Assembly: GCA_031363055.1 (NCBI GenBank)
Contig: JANLTP010000038.1
Location: 5,704 to 69,703 of the forward strand
Source: JANLTP01 sp031363055
Lineage (GTDB): Bacteria > Pseudomonadota > Gammaproteobacteria > Burkholderiales > Burkholderiaceae_E
Direction of reading: 5' to 3'
Length of the DNA stretch: 64,000 nucleotides
Each line of letters opens with the position of its first letter. The stretch's first letter is position 1. Shown one piece after another: positions 42,327 through 52,597 of this stretch. The notes below the pieces were generated by a model. That model ran no database searches. It was not told where the DNA came from and saw only the letters and a program-made list of their open reading frames with translations. Position numbers and translations under genes: made by a program.

Positions 42327-45300
42327 ATGGCCCTCTTCCTTGAAGCCGTAAGCGTAGCCGGCGTCGTACAACGCACTCCGGTCGATTCGGCGCGCGTACG
42401 GATCACGGCGCAACAAGGATTCACCTATCGATTATCCGATGATCAGGGCGCATCGTTCGATCAAAATGTCTCGATCCGGCGCGATCGCAATTCCCTGATC
42501 GTGGACGGCCTGCCGGCCGAACAAGTCATTGAGCTCGACGGTTTCTTTTTCAACTGCGTCCCCGCAAGTCCGTGCACTTTTGTAACTGAAAATCTGGGCG
42601 GAGCCGCCAACATCACGCCGGCCAGTGAGCCGGTCGGTGCCTTGCAAGATGGCACCTTCATGATGTTCACCAAGGGCCAACTGGCTGCCGCCGTTCCAGT
42701 GGCACCCGAGGCGGAGTTCATTCCCAAGAATGTGCTGGTAGGACTGGGTGCGGTTGCCTTGCTGGGACTTGCCGCCGGCGGCGGTGGCGGCGGCAAAGGC
42801 GGTAACGGCGCCAGTGCCAACGACACCACGCCGCCAGATGCGCCGGTGCTGACCAGCGCCCGGCTCAGCAAGGACGCCCGGCCGATTCTCAGTGGCACCG
42901 CCGAAGCCGGGTCAGTTGTTATAGTGTCGCTCGATATCGACGGCAACGGCGTCTCCGACGTTTCCTATGAAACGCAGACCGACGCCAGCGGCCACTGGAC
43001 GATCGACCTGGCCACCGCCACGCCGTCCGCGCTGGCCTTGCCCGCCGGTGGTTTGCCCGATGGCGCCAACGTGCGAGTGGTCATGCGCGCTCGCGACCAG
43101 TCGAATAACACCAGCGTCTTGGCAACCACCGAAGTGCTGGTGATTGACCGCGCGCCGCCGCTGCAAACCGCCACCATTTCAGCGGTGACCGATGACCAGG
43201 CGGCACAAACCGGAACCGTCGCCACTGGCGGCGCCAGCAACGATCTCAGCCCGACCCTGAGCGGATCGATCAGCGCGCCGCTGGCGTCGGGCGATCGAAT
43301 CCAGGTATTACGCAACGGTGTCGTTGCCGGTGAAGCGACCCTCAATGGCACCTTGTGGACTTTTACCGATACGGTTGTGCCCGGGACAGTGTTGGCGGCC
43401 AACTACACCGTGCGTGCCGTCGATACCGCCGGGAACAGCGGCGCCGAAAGTACACCGTACCTGGTCAATCTGGACACCTTGGCGCCTGGCGTGCCGACGA
43501 TTGCGATCGTCGCTGGCGACGACCGGATTAATTTTGCCGAAGCAGGCGTGCCGGTTTTGCTGCGTGGCACCGCCGAAGCCAGCGTGACGGTCAACGTGGC
43601 CTGGGGTCTGCGAAATTTCAGCGCCCTCGCTGATGCCTCGGGGCAATGGCAACTGAATGTTCCGGCGACCGAAATTCCCGGTAACGGCGTGCAGCTGGTC
43701 AGCGCCATTGCGGTGGATGCGGCCGGCAACAGCAGCGTCTCCGGTATTCGAACGGTAAGCGTCGAAACCGGCTTACCGTCGGCGCCAACCATCAACGCGG
43801 TCGCCGTCGATAACCGGATCAATGCATCCGAAGTCGGTGCGCCAGTGACGGTGTCCGGGCAGGCTGATTCGGGCAACACCGTCACTCTGACGTGGCCTGG
43901 CATCAGCGGAGCAGCGCGGACCGCAGTTGCGGCCAACGGCGTCTGGTCGATCACCTATTCGGCACTGGAAATTGGCGCATTGGCGCAAGGCCCTGCCAGC
44001 CTCAGCGCGGCCGCCTCGGATCTGGCCGGTAATTCCAGACCTGGATCGGCCCTGTCGGTCGACAAGGACACGATTGCTCCGGCACAAATCGTGAGCATCA
44101 GCAGCGTCACCGACAACCAGGCACCGGTAACCGGTGGCGTCGGCAGCGGTGGCGTCACCAATGATCAAACACCAACCGTCATCGGGACTCTGGATGCGGC
44201 GCTGGCCAGTGGCGAAACCCTGCACGTCTATCGCGGCGGAGTCGATGTCGGCAACGCCACGGCAGCCGGAACGTCCTGGAGCTTTACCGATACCCTCGCC
44301 AGCGCCGGCACGTACGCCTATACGGCTCGTGTCATTGACGCTGCCGGCAACCTGGGCACCAATGTGTCCAACGTCTTCGGAATTGTGCTCGATAACGTCG
44401 CGCCTGCCGCGCCCACCATTGCCGTTATTGCCGGCGATGATGTCGTTTCGTCCGCAGAAGCGGCCGCCGGGGTGACCATCACGGGCACCGCAGAAGCGGG
44501 CGCAACAGTAACGGTGCTCTGGAATGGCGTACAGCAGGTCGGCGTAGCCACCGGCGGAAACTACAGCGTCACGTTTGCGGCCGGACAGATTCCCGTCAGC
44601 GGCGCATTCACCGTAACCGCCACCGCCGCCGATCTGGCAGGCAATGTCAGCACTCCGGGGTCACGACCAGTGACCGTGACGGGGCCGCCCAAGACTGCCG
44701 ACGTCACCTCAATCACTGACGATCTCGCGCCGCAGATCGGAGCGCTTGCCACAGGCGGCGCCAGTAACGATGGTACGCCCACCGTGGCTGGCAATTTATC
44801 AGCCGCTCTCGGGGCAGGTGAAACACTGCACGTCTTTCGCAATGGCGTCGACCTGACGGTTGCTGGCCTGGCGCCAGCCGGAACAACCTGGACCTACACC
44901 GACGCCAGCGGCGGCCTCGTTTCGGGGACCACTTACACCTATACAGCACGGGTCTTCACCGGCGCGGTCGCCGGACCGGCAGGCACCGGCTTTGCGATGA
45001 TTTTCGACAACACTGCGCCCATACTGCCCACCATCAATATCGTCGCCGGCGACGATATCGTTTCAACCGCAGAAGCCGCTGCAGGCGTCACCATCAGCGG
45101 CACCGCTGAAGCGGGTTCGAACGTGGTCGTGACCTGGGGTACATCGACACCGCTCAATACCGTGGCCCTGGCGGGTGGAACCTTCTCAATAGCGTTTGCT
45201 GCGGGCCAGATTCCGCCCAGTGGTGTCACGAGCGTCAACGTAGTCGCTACGGACGCAGCGGGCAATCCCAGTGCGGCCGGCACGCGAACCGTCACAGTTT

Positions 45301-46409
45301 CAGCGGCCAGCAAGACCGCCATCGTGACTGGCATTACCGACGATATTCCGCCCGTGACCGGTACGGTGGCCAATGGCGCCACCAGCAACGACGCCGCGCC
45401 GACAATAACCGGCACGTTTTCTGCAGCGCTGGGCGCCGGTGAAACCTTGCATGTTTTTCGCAACGGCGTTGACGTAAGCGCTGGCGGCATTGCACCGGCG
45501 GGCCTGACCTGGGCCTACACCGACAGCACTGGCGGATTGGTGTCCGGTACCATTTACACGTACACCGCGCAGGTCTTTGTCGGCGCCGTAGCCGGCCCGG
45601 TCGCTGGCAGCTACGCGATGATCTTCGATAACGTAGCGCCCGCCTTGCCAATCATTTCGGTCGTGGCCGGCAACGACATCATCGACTTCGGTGAACGCAG
45701 CGCCGGCGTCGCCGTTTCGGGCACCGCCGAGTCCGGCGCATTGGTCGCCGTCACTTGGGGCGCGACTACCTTGAGCGGCTCAGCAACCGGCGGCACCTAC
45801 ACCTTTAATTTTTCCAGCGCCCAGATGCCGGCAGGTGATGGTCCCAGTACGATTACCGCCATCGCAACCGACGCCGCTGGCAACGTCAACAGCTTCGCGT
45901 CGCATGCCGTCACCATTGCCACCACCAGCACGTTTACCGGCACCAGCGGTGCTGACTCGTTCTTGCTGACCCCCACTGTCCTGGCCAACCTTGGTAATCC
46001 CGCCTCGGTACTCAACGGCGGCGCCGGCATCGATACCTTCACGTTTAGCGGTGCCACGCCACTGAATCTGAATCTGACGACCATCGCCAACAATCAGGTC
46101 GTCAGTTTTGAGCGGGTCGACATGACCGGCGGTGCAGCCAACACCTTGACCTTGAATACCTCGGACGTTCTGGCCATGGGCGGCGTCAATCTGTTCACCG
46201 GCGCGAGCTGGGGTGGCTTGGTGAACACCGGCCAGACCCAGTTGGTCATCGACGGCGACGCTGGCGATATTCTGAACGCTTCCGGCGGCTGGGCATCGGC
46301 CGGACCCGTGACCAACAGTGGCGTGACCTATCTGGTGTTTAATCAAGGAGCCGGCGCATCTGCGGTACAGTTGCTGGTAGATACCGCAATCACGCGCAAC
46401 ATCACTTGA
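42327..46409 (+). CDS. Large Ig-repeat adhesin secreted by type I secretion (BapA-like)
   Basis: The protein is 1360 residues. Residues 1-140 resemble the BapA prefix (IRRDRNSLIVDGLPAEQVIE, then LDGFFF). A Gly-rich linker (LAAGGGGGGKGGNG) lies near 148-165. Residues about 170-1200 are Ig-like repeats beginning TPPDAPVL, with recurring GTAEAG, VTDNQAP, TYTYTARVF and DAAGN. Residues about 1200-1360 form a secretion tail with GTSGADSF, LNGGAGIDTFTF and a late VTYLVFNQG...LLVDTAIT. No Sec signal or LPxTG/PEP-CTERM sorting motif is present. Acidic and Thr/Ala-rich composition fits a calcium-binding surface protein for cell-cell adhesion. The secretion genes follow directly. Confidence 0.88.
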   Translation: MALFLEAVSVAGVVQRTPVDSARVRITAQQGFTYRLSDDQGASFDQNVSIRRDRNSLIVDGLPAEQVIELDGFFFNCVPASPCTFVTENLGGAANITPASEPVGALQDGTFMMFTKGQLAAAVPVAPEAEFIPKNVLVGLGAVALLGLAAGGGGGGKGGNGASANDTTPPDAPVLTSARLSKDARPILSGTAEAGSVVIVSLDIDGNGVSDVSYETQTDASGHWTIDLATATPSALALPAGGLPDGANVRVVMRARDQSNNTSVLATTEVLVIDRAPPLQTATISAVTDDQAAQTGTVATGGASNDLSPTLSGSISAPLASGDRIQVLRNGVVAGEATLNGTLWTFTDTVVPGTVLAANYTVRAVDTAGNSGAESTPYLVNLDTLAPGVPTIAIVAGDDRINFAEAGVPVLLRGTAEASVTVNVAWGLRNFSALADASGQWQLNVPATEIPGNGVQLVSAIAVDAAGNSSVSGIRTVSVETGLPSAPTINAVAVDNRINASEVGAPVTVSGQADSGNTVTLTWPGISGAARTAVAANGVWSITYSALEIGALAQGPASLSAAASDLAGNSRPGSALSVDKDTIAPAQIVSISSVTDNQAPVTGGVGSGGVTNDQTPTVIGTLDAALASGETLHVYRGGVDVGNATAAGTSWSFTDTLASAGTYAYTARVIDAAGNLGTNVSNVFGIVLDNVAPAAPTIAVIAGDDVVSSAEAAAGVTITGTAEAGATVTVLWNGVQQVGVATGGNYSVTFAAGQIPVSGAFTVTATAADLAGNVSTPGSRPVTVTGPPKTADVTSITDDLAPQIGALATGGASNDGTPTVAGNLSAALGAGETLHVFRNGVDLTVAGLAPAGTTWTYTDASGGLVSGTTYTYTARVFTGAVAGPAGTGFAMIFDNTAPILPTINIVAGDDIVSTAEAAAGVTISGTAEAGSNVVVTWGTSTPLNTVALAGGTFSIAFAAGQIPPSGVTSVNVVATDAAGNPSAAGTRTVTVSAASKTAIVTGITDDIPPVTGTVANGATSNDAAPTITGTFSAALGAGETLHVFRNGVDVSAGGIAPAGLTWAYTDSTGGLVSGTIYTYTAQVFVGAVAGPVAGSYAMIFDNVAPALPIISVVAGNDIIDFGERSAGVAVSGTAESGALVAVTWGATTLSGSATGGTYTFNFSSAQMPAGDGPSTITAIATDAAGNVNSFASHAVTIATTSTFTGTSGADSFLLTPTVLANLGNPASVLNGGAGIDTFTFSGATPLNLNLTTIANNQVVSFERVDMTGGAANTLTLNTSDVLAMGGVNLFTGASWGGLVNTGQTQLVIDGDAGDILNASGGWASAGPVTNSGVTYLVFNQGAGASAVQLLVDTAITRNIT
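44092..45930 (+). repeat. Three tandem repeats of about 200 codons inside the adhesin
   Basis: The element encoding GETLHV(Y/F)R(G/N)GVD starts at 44211, 44817 and 45438, so units are about 606 and 621 bases long. Each unit pairs one T(D)N/GxP-type Ig domain with one GTAEAG-type domain. A more distant fourth unit lies upstream (about 43160-43780). Confidence 0.75.
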
Positions 46410-46443
46410 TTCCCCCGACAGATCTGCCAAAGTCTCATCCCTC

Positions 46444-47685
46444 GTGCCCAACCGGTTCATTTGCAGCGCATCGCTGATTCGTAAAGTCGCCGCGCTTGTG
46501 CTGTCGATTGGGCTCTCAACGATAGCAGCCGCCCCTGCCAATGCGGTAACACTCGAAGAAGTCGTGCGTGTCGCCATCACCAGTTATCCGGCGATCGAAG
46601 TGGCGCGTGCCAATACCGAATCGGCGCGTTTCCTGGTGGATCAGGCCAAGGCCGCGCACTTTCCAACCGTCGATCTGGCCAGCCAGCGTCGGATATCCGG
46701 TGCCGCCAACAGCCTGACGCAACCGCGCCTGCGGCTCAATCTGTACTCGTCTGGTGCCATCGAAGCCGGGGTCGAGCGCGAATCCTGGCGCGAGCAATCG
46801 CTGTCCAGCACCGAACGGGTCACCCGCGAAGAGGTCGCATTTGGCGCCGGCCAAGCCTGGTTCCGCTTGCTGCGAGCCCAGGGACAAGCCGTCGCAGTGC
46901 GCAAAAATCTGGCCCGACACCAGGCCCTGGTCGATGATTTCGCCGCCATCACGGCGATTGATCAGGGCCGCCGCTTTGACCTGGTCCAGGCGCGCAGCCG
47001 GACCGAACAGGTGCGCCAGACCTTGGCCGGCGCCGAGACCGAAATCGCCGCTGCGCGCGAGGCGCTGGCGCGGTTTTATCCGAATCCGATCCAGCTCGAT
47101 GCCTTGAGAATTCCCACCGAGCTCGGCGATGATCCATCGCTGGCCGGCGACGACGTGGTGGTGCGCCACCCCTCGGTTGAAGCGAGTCGTCGATCACTGC
47201 TGGCTGCAGAAGCGAGCGTTCGGGCCGCACGCTCCAATCGCGGTCCCCGGCTTGATCTGGAGGCAACTGGCGGGCGCGATAACGCGTCAGTTGTGTTCCT
47301 GAGCTGGCCGGCCTTCGATCTCTCGCGCGGTGCCGCCGAGGGCGCCGCGCTGGCTTCGCTGGTCGGCGCTCGGGCCAGTATCGAGGAACAGGAACGATTG
47401 ATCCGTGAACGTCAGCGCAGCTCGATTCAGGAATTCGCCTCGGCACAACGTCGCGAGGCGGTGGCCCGAAATCAGATTGACCTGGGCCGCGAATTGGTCG
47501 ACATTTACAAGGCGCAGTTCCAGATCGGCCGGCGCAATCTGCTTGATCTATTGACTGCCTTCAATGAATTGTTCATTGCAGAGTCAGCCTACGAAGGGGC
47601 GATTGTCGACAAATCGCTGTCTCGATATCGGATGGAATACGCCGCCGGTCGGTTTGCGCGCCTGTTTGAAGATCGTAAACCCTGA
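46444..47685 (+). CDS. TolC-family outer-membrane channel of the adhesin secretion system
   Basis: The protein is 413 residues from GTG 46444. A signal peptide (VLSIGLSTIAAAPANAVT) is followed by two outer-membrane-efflux repeats: VTLEEVVRVAITSYPAIEVA, GQAWFRLLRAQGQAVAVRKN, ELVDIYKAQFQIGRRNLLDL and LTAFNELFIAESAY. It forms the trimeric outer-membrane duct of the type I secretion system. It is 34 bases downstream of the adhesin. It is short for TolC but normal for LapE-like members. Confidence 0.88.
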   Translation: MPNRFICSASLIRKVAALVLSIGLSTIAAAPANAVTLEEVVRVAITSYPAIEVARANTESARFLVDQAKAAHFPTVDLASQRRISGAANSLTQPRLRLNLYSSGAIEAGVERESWREQSLSSTERVTREEVAFGAGQAWFRLLRAQGQAVAVRKNLARHQALVDDFAAITAIDQGRRFDLVQARSRTEQVRQTLAGAETEIAAAREALARFYPNPIQLDALRIPTELGDDPSLAGDDVVVRHPSVEASRRSLLAAEASVRAARSNRGPRLDLEATGGRDNASVVFLSWPAFDLSRGAAEGAALASLVGARASIEEQERLIRERQRSSIQEFASAQRREAVARNQIDLGRELVDIYKAQFQIGRRNLLDLLTAFNELFIAESAYEGAIVDKSLSRYRMEYAAGRFARLFEDRKP

Positions 47686-47750
47686 CACTGTTCGTTCAAT
47701 AGAAAACCAAGGAACCGGATCGTGTTCGATACCGGTTAACCAGCCAAATT

Positions 47751-49841
47751 ATGAGTCTGACCGCACTGATAGGGTTAGCGCAATTGTCTCGCCAGGTCGG
47801 ACGTTCCGTGTCCGAGGCGGCGCTGCGCGCGCAGGTTACCCGTCAGCCATCGGGCGAGCTCAATTTTGACTCGATGAAGGCTGCGCTGGCCGGCGCTGGC
47901 CTCGATCTCGAACGCATTGAAGCACCGCTAGCGCGGTTATCCGGTGAGCAGTTTCCATTATTGGCAGCGCTGTCCGATGGCGAATTCATGCTGCTGCAGG
48001 GCGCTGACGCGCTGAACTCGAACGACGTGCGGTCCGCCTACGGCGGCTATGTGCTGAAGTTGCAGTTGCAGCCCGGTCGCGACCGACGCTCCGAGATTCC
48101 GGAAAAAGTCAGCGCCATGGCGTGGTTCTGGAAAGTGTTGTGGGGCCTGCGCAGTTACTACTTGCACGTGGTGATTGCCACGCTGGTGACCAATCTGCTG
48201 TCATTGGCGATCTCGCTCTACACCATGAATGTCTATGACCGCGTGATTCCGAACAAGACCTATGAAACGCTGTGGGTCTTGACGATTGGGTGCTGCGCCG
48301 CGTTGTTGTTCGAATTGGCGGCCCGCACCTTGCGCAGTTGGTTGGTCGATACCGCCGGCAAGCGTGCCGACCTCGAAATCAGCTCAGCGTTGTTTCGGCG
48401 AATGCTCGACATGCGGCTGATTCAAAAGCCGGCCAGCTCGGGTTCGTTCGTGAACAATTTGCGCGACTTCGAAGCGGTTCGAGAGGTGCTGACCTCAGCA
48501 TCGATGACGGCCTTGATCGACCTGCCGTTCTTCGTGCTGTTCATTGTCGTCATCGCCGCGATCGCACCACCGTTGGCGATCGTACCGCTGATTGCCATTG
48601 CACTGGTCACCCTCGCCGGCTTGTCCGCACAGGGTCCGCTGGCGCGCTACATTCGCGAGTCAATGCGCGAAGGCTCACAAAAACAAGGACTGGCGGTTGA
48701 GGCGGTTGAAGGCCTCGAGACCATCAAGGTCAACAACGCCCAGAGCCTGGCCGCACAGCGCTGGGAATGGTACGGCGAGAAGGTCGCTGAGACCTCGCAT
48801 CGATCGCGCCATCTGTCGAATATGGTCGTCAATTTCACCTCGCTGGTTCAACAACTGGCCAGCGTCGCAACCGTCGTGATGGGCGTTTATCTGATTCATG
48901 AAGGCAAGCTCACAATGGGCGGGCTGATCGGTGTCGTCATTCTGTGTGGCCGTGCAATCGCACCGCTCGCCCAATTGGCGGGTCTGGTGATTCGGATTCA
49001 ACAAGCGCGCGCTGCGTTTTCCGGTCTGCAGGCGATGATGGACAAGGAAGTCGAGCGCGACCCCGAACGCAACTACCTGAGCCTTGCCAAGGTGCGCGGC
49101 GAATTGGTGTTCTCGCGCGTCGAATTCAGCCACGACCCGAAAGGCATCGGCCTGTTTCGCGACTTCAACCTGCGGGTCAATCCGGGCGAGCGCATTGCGA
49201 TCATTGGCCGCACCGGCAGCGGCAAGTCAACCTTGCTCAGGCTCGCCTGCGGCCTGTACGCGCCGCCATCGGGCCAGGTCATGCTCGACGGCCTGGATTT
49301 GCGCCAGATTGATCCGGCTGACACCCGTATGGCGATCGGTTTGCTGCCGCAGGACTCACGATTGTTCCTCGGTACTTTGCGCGAGAACCTGGATCTGGCG
49401 CAGCAGGACCGCGCCATTGACGATGCACGACTGATCGACGTCTTGAGGCAATTGGGACTCGATCGCTTCATCAGTCAGCATCCGCGTGGCCTCGACATGT
49501 TGCTCGGCGAAGACGGCGCCGGCTTGTCCGGTGGCCAGAAGCAATTGGTTGCACTGGCCAGACTGCTGTTGCGTGACCCGCAGGTGGCGTTGCTCGATGA
49601 GCCGACCACTGGCCTTGACCCGAATACCGAGACCCAAACCCTGCAAGCGCTGGCCCAGTGGGCACGCAAGGGTGGCGAGGCCAAAACCTTGATCATGGTC
49701 ACGCACCGGCCACAGGTCCTCGAGATTGTTGACCGGATCATTGTGGTCGACCAGGGCCGCATCGTGCTTGACGGTCCGCGCCAGCGAGTCATGGAGCAGT
49801 TGCAGAAAGGGGTGTCATTGACGCCCGAGAAACAAACATGA
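47751..49841 (+). CDS. Type I secretion ABC transporter with inactive C39-like domain (LapB/HlyB type)
   Basis: The protein is 696 residues. Residues 1-125 are a C39-like domain with no catalytic Cys, as in RTX/adhesin exporters that do not cleave a leader. Six membrane helices span about 140-420 (SYYLHVVIATLVTNLLSLAI). The ATPase has Walker A GRTGSGKST, signature LSGGQKQL, Walker B VALLDEPTTG and switch His in VTHRPQ. It powers export of the adhesin across both membranes. It overlaps the following hlyD-like gene (ATGA). Confidence 0.93.
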   Translation: MSLTALIGLAQLSRQVGRSVSEAALRAQVTRQPSGELNFDSMKAALAGAGLDLERIEAPLARLSGEQFPLLAALSDGEFMLLQGADALNSNDVRSAYGGYVLKLQLQPGRDRRSEIPEKVSAMAWFWKVLWGLRSYYLHVVIATLVTNLLSLAISLYTMNVYDRVIPNKTYETLWVLTIGCCAALLFELAARTLRSWLVDTAGKRADLEISSALFRRMLDMRLIQKPASSGSFVNNLRDFEAVREVLTSASMTALIDLPFFVLFIVVIAAIAPPLAIVPLIAIALVTLAGLSAQGPLARYIRESMREGSQKQGLAVEAVEGLETIKVNNAQSLAAQRWEWYGEKVAETSHRSRHLSNMVVNFTSLVQQLASVATVVMGVYLIHEGKLTMGGLIGVVILCGRAIAPLAQLAGLVIRIQQARAAFSGLQAMMDKEVERDPERNYLSLAKVRGELVFSRVEFSHDPKGIGLFRDFNLRVNPGERIAIIGRTGSGKSTLLRLACGLYAPPSGQVMLDGLDLRQIDPADTRMAIGLLPQDSRLFLGTLRENLDLAQQDRAIDDARLIDVLRQLGLDRFISQHPRGLDMLLGEDGAGLSGGQKQLVALARLLLRDPQVALLDEPTTGLDPNTETQTLQALAQWARKGGEAKTLIMVTHRPQVLEIVDRIIVVDQGRIVLDGPRQRVMEQLQKGVSLTPEKQT

Positions 49842-51058
49842 GCTTCAAGGTGAACGGCCAGAAACAAAGCGTTGCCGGCATCAAGGACCGCAAGCCACCG
49901 TGGCTGATGTTCGGATCGGTCTTGCTGATTGCGGCCGTGCTCGGCGCCTTTCTGTTCTGGGCGGCGCAGTCCGAACTTGAAGAGGTCACCCGAGGGCAAG
50001 GCCGCATTGTGCCGTCGAGCCGCGAGCAGGTCATCCAGAGTCTCGATGCCGGTGTGCTGACCGAGTTGCTGGTGCGCGAGGGCGATCTGGTCGAGAAAGA
50101 TCAGTTGCTGCTGAAGGTCGATGACACGCGGGCGGCCGCCATGTTTCGCGAGCAACAATCGAAGGTCTCGAGCCTCGGTGCGGTAGCGGCGCGCCTGCGC
50201 ACCGAAGCCTACGGCAGCAAGCTCGATTTCCCGGCCGATGTGCTGGCCAACAAGATCCTCGTCAAGCGCGAAACCGAAGCCTACCTGGCCCGCAAGCGCG
50301 GCATTGACGATTCGGTCACCGGGCTGGTCAAGGGCATGGCGCTGCTGGAGCGCGAAATTGCTATCACCGAACCGATGGTGGCACGTGGTCTCGTCTCCGA
50401 AGTGGAATTGCTCAAGTTAAAGCGCCAGCGCAACGAATTGCAACTGCAAATGGTCGACCGTCAGAACAAGTTCAGAATCGACGCGGCTACCGAACTGTCA
50501 CGGGTCGAGTCCGATCTGGCGCAAGCACGCGAATCGTCGATTGCGCGCGGCGATGCTGCCAAGCGGACCGAGTTATTCTCGCCGGTCAAGGGTACGGTCA
50601 AAAGCTTGCGCATCAACACCATCGGCGGCGTGGTGCAGGCCGGCCAGGACATCATGATGATCGTGCCGTTCGAGGACAGTCTCATCGTCGAGGCCTACGT
50701 CAAACCCGCCGATGTCGCCTTTCTGCATCCAGGCCAGAAAGCGGTCGTCAAGGTCAGCGCCTATGACTACGCCATTTACGGCGGACTCGACGGGGTCATC
50801 GAGAATATCAGCCCGGACACCTTGCGCGACGAGCGCCAGAGCAAACAACCGGTTGCCGATGCTACCGATGAAACCCATTCCTACTATCGCGTGTTGGTCC
50901 GAACCAACAACAACACCCTCAAGACCCCGGACGGCAAAATACTGCCCATCATTCCCGGCATGACGGCCAGTGTTGAGATGCTGTCCGGCAAGAAAACCGT
51001 ACTGCATTACCTGCTCAAGCCTCTGAATCGCGCCAAGGAAGGTCTCAGGGAGCGTTGA
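49838..51058 (+). CDS. HlyD-family membrane fusion protein (LapC type)
   Basis: The protein is 406 residues. A single helix at about 25-45 (MFGSVLLIAAVLGAFLFWAA) is followed by QGRIVPSSREQVIQSLDAGV and VREGDLVEKDQLLLKVDD, the lipoyl/barrel part. A long coiled coil (about 95-240) comes next, then PVKGTVKSLRINTIGGVVQA and VKPADVAFLHPGQKAVVKVS. It bridges the ABC transporter and the TolC duct. Overlaps on both sides (ATGA and TGATG) make one translational unit with the ABC and flippase genes. Confidence 0.93.
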   Translation: MSFKVNGQKQSVAGIKDRKPPWLMFGSVLLIAAVLGAFLFWAAQSELEEVTRGQGRIVPSSREQVIQSLDAGVLTELLVREGDLVEKDQLLLKVDDTRAAAMFREQQSKVSSLGAVAARLRTEAYGSKLDFPADVLANKILVKRETEAYLARKRGIDDSVTGLVKGMALLEREIAITEPMVARGLVSEVELLKLKRQRNELQLQMVDRQNKFRIDAATELSRVESDLAQARESSIARGDAAKRTELFSPVKGTVKSLRINTIGGVVQAGQDIMMIVPFEDSLIVEAYVKPADVAFLHPGQKAVVKVSAYDYAIYGGLDGVIENISPDTLRDERQSKQPVADATDETHSYYRVLVRTNNNTLKTPDGKILPIIPGMTASVEMLSGKKTVLHYLLKPLNRAKEGLRER

Positions 51059-52593
51059 TGCCGGTCAACCCTTACGGCGCGGCTCGAATCAAATCGGGCC
51101 TGGCGCACTTCCTGCTCGGCAAGCTGCTGAGTTCAATCGCCACCATCGCTTACTTCGTCCTGCTGGTGCGTCTGCTGCCGCTTGAGGAGTTCGCGGCCTA
51201 CACCGTGCTGACCGGCCTGGTCGATGTCGTCGGTTCCCTGAGCGGCCTGGGTCTGATGCACATCATGCAGCGCTACATTCCCGAGCTCTACGGCTCGCAT
51301 CAGAACAGCGCGCTGCGCATCGTGTTCGGCCGACTGCTGGTCGCTCGAATAGCGGTACTTCTGGTGTTTTTGCTGGCGATGTACTTCTCTTCCCGCTGGC
51401 TGGCGCCGCAACTCGGACTGGCGGCCTGGCAATCGATATTTTTGATGTATTTATGGGTCATCCTGCTGCGCACCCTGTCGGCGCTGTTATTCGTCGCCCT
51501 GGAGTCGATGTTGCACCAGGGATCTGCCCAATTTGCGAATTCAATGTCGGCCTTCATTCGGCTGATCGGATTATTGGCCCTTTCCTATCAGGGTAGCGTC
51601 AGCTTCGAGGCGGTACTCTGGGTTGAAATTTGCGCCGAAATTCCGGCCTGCGTCGCCATGATGGTCGCCTTTGCCCGTCTGGTGCCAGCAGCCGACAGCG
51701 CGCTACACAGGGCGTCCGGGCAGCGCTGGATGGTAGCCAATACGCGACGGATGCTCGACTTCGGCCTCAAGGCTTATGCTCAAAGTCTGTTGGTCGTGCC
51801 CGTAAATGGCGCATTCGACCGACTGCTTATCGGCGGCAGGCTACCGAGTACCGAAATCGCATTGTTCGGCTTCGGTCAATGGGTCTACGATCTCATGCAA
51901 CGCTTCTTACCTGCGCAACTGCTGCATGGACTGTATCGACCTGTCATGAACGCCCGTTATTCGAAAAATCAGAGTTTCAGCGAAATTGTGTCGCTGTCGA
52001 ACCTGATTCTGAAGATCAATATCGCGCTGGTCGGTGCCGTCGCGGTGGTGTTCGTCGCCGGTGGCGGCGGTTTTATTCGCGCGTTGACCGGCGGCAAGTT
52101 CGATCACAACGCCCTTTTGCTGTGCGAACTCATGTGCATTTACATGGTCGTCATCTCCTGGCGACACGTTTTGGACCAGGTCAGCCACACCACCGAGCAT
52201 AATGAGGCACTGATCTGGTCGAATATCGTGCTCTGCGTTTCCGTGATTCCAGGCATTCTCGCGCTGCCCTGGGCAGGCGTTTACGCTCTGCCGAGCGCCC
52301 ATATTTTCGGAGTAACGGCGGGTAATTTCATGCTGCTTTACCAATTGCGTCGGCACGGACTGGTTTTTAAGCATCAAACCGGAACCTTGCTTGCAATTCT
52401 TCTCGTCATTGCGCTAGTCTGTGCAGGCGCGGTGCTTTTAACGCTGCTCGGTTTACCCTGGTTCGCCAATATACCGATTGCGCTGACGGCCTACGCCTTG
52501 TTATTGATTTGTGTCTACCCAACGACCGCTGGAGAGTGGGACCTTGTTATGAGCCTCGTCAAGAACCGGCGCTTCGCGCAGAGCGGGGCCTGA
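51058..52593 (+). CDS. Wzx-type polysaccharide flippase
   Basis: From ATG 51058 the protein has 511 residues with about 12-14 membrane helices and the general pattern of the oligosaccharide flippase family: SGLAHFLLGKLLSSIATIAY near the start, VVGSLSGLGLMHIMQRYIPE, and a late YTALLLICVYPT-like helix. It moves lipid-linked glycans across the inner membrane. Its start overlaps the hlyD-like stop (TGATG), so a glycan flippase is translationally coupled to a protein secretion system. No Wzy polymerase was seen. Confidence 0.8.
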   Translation: MPVNPYGAARIKSGLAHFLLGKLLSSIATIAYFVLLVRLLPLEEFAAYTVLTGLVDVVGSLSGLGLMHIMQRYIPELYGSHQNSALRIVFGRLLVARIAVLLVFLLAMYFSSRWLAPQLGLAAWQSIFLMYLWVILLRTLSALLFVALESMLHQGSAQFANSMSAFIRLIGLLALSYQGSVSFEAVLWVEICAEIPACVAMMVAFARLVPAADSALHRASGQRWMVANTRRMLDFGLKAYAQSLLVVPVNGAFDRLLIGGRLPSTEIALFGFGQWVYDLMQRFLPAQLLHGLYRPVMNARYSKNQSFSEIVSLSNLILKINIALVGAVAVVFVAGGGGFIRALTGGKFDHNALLLCELMCIYMVVISWRHVLDQVSHTTEHNEALIWSNIVLCVSVIPGILALPWAGVYALPSAHIFGVTAGNFMLLYQLRRHGLVFKHQTGTLLAILLVIALVCAGAVLLTLLGLPWFANIPIALTAYALLLICVYPTTAGEWDLVMSLVKNRRFAQSGA

Positions 52594-52597
52594 TCGA

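Noticed and set aside
45930..46409. PEP-CTERM or LPxTG-type sorting signal on the adhesin
   Set aside because: The end of the protein has no hydrophobic helix followed by basic residues and no LPxTG. The GTSGAD / NGGAGIDTF tail and adjacent secretion genes point to type I secretion.
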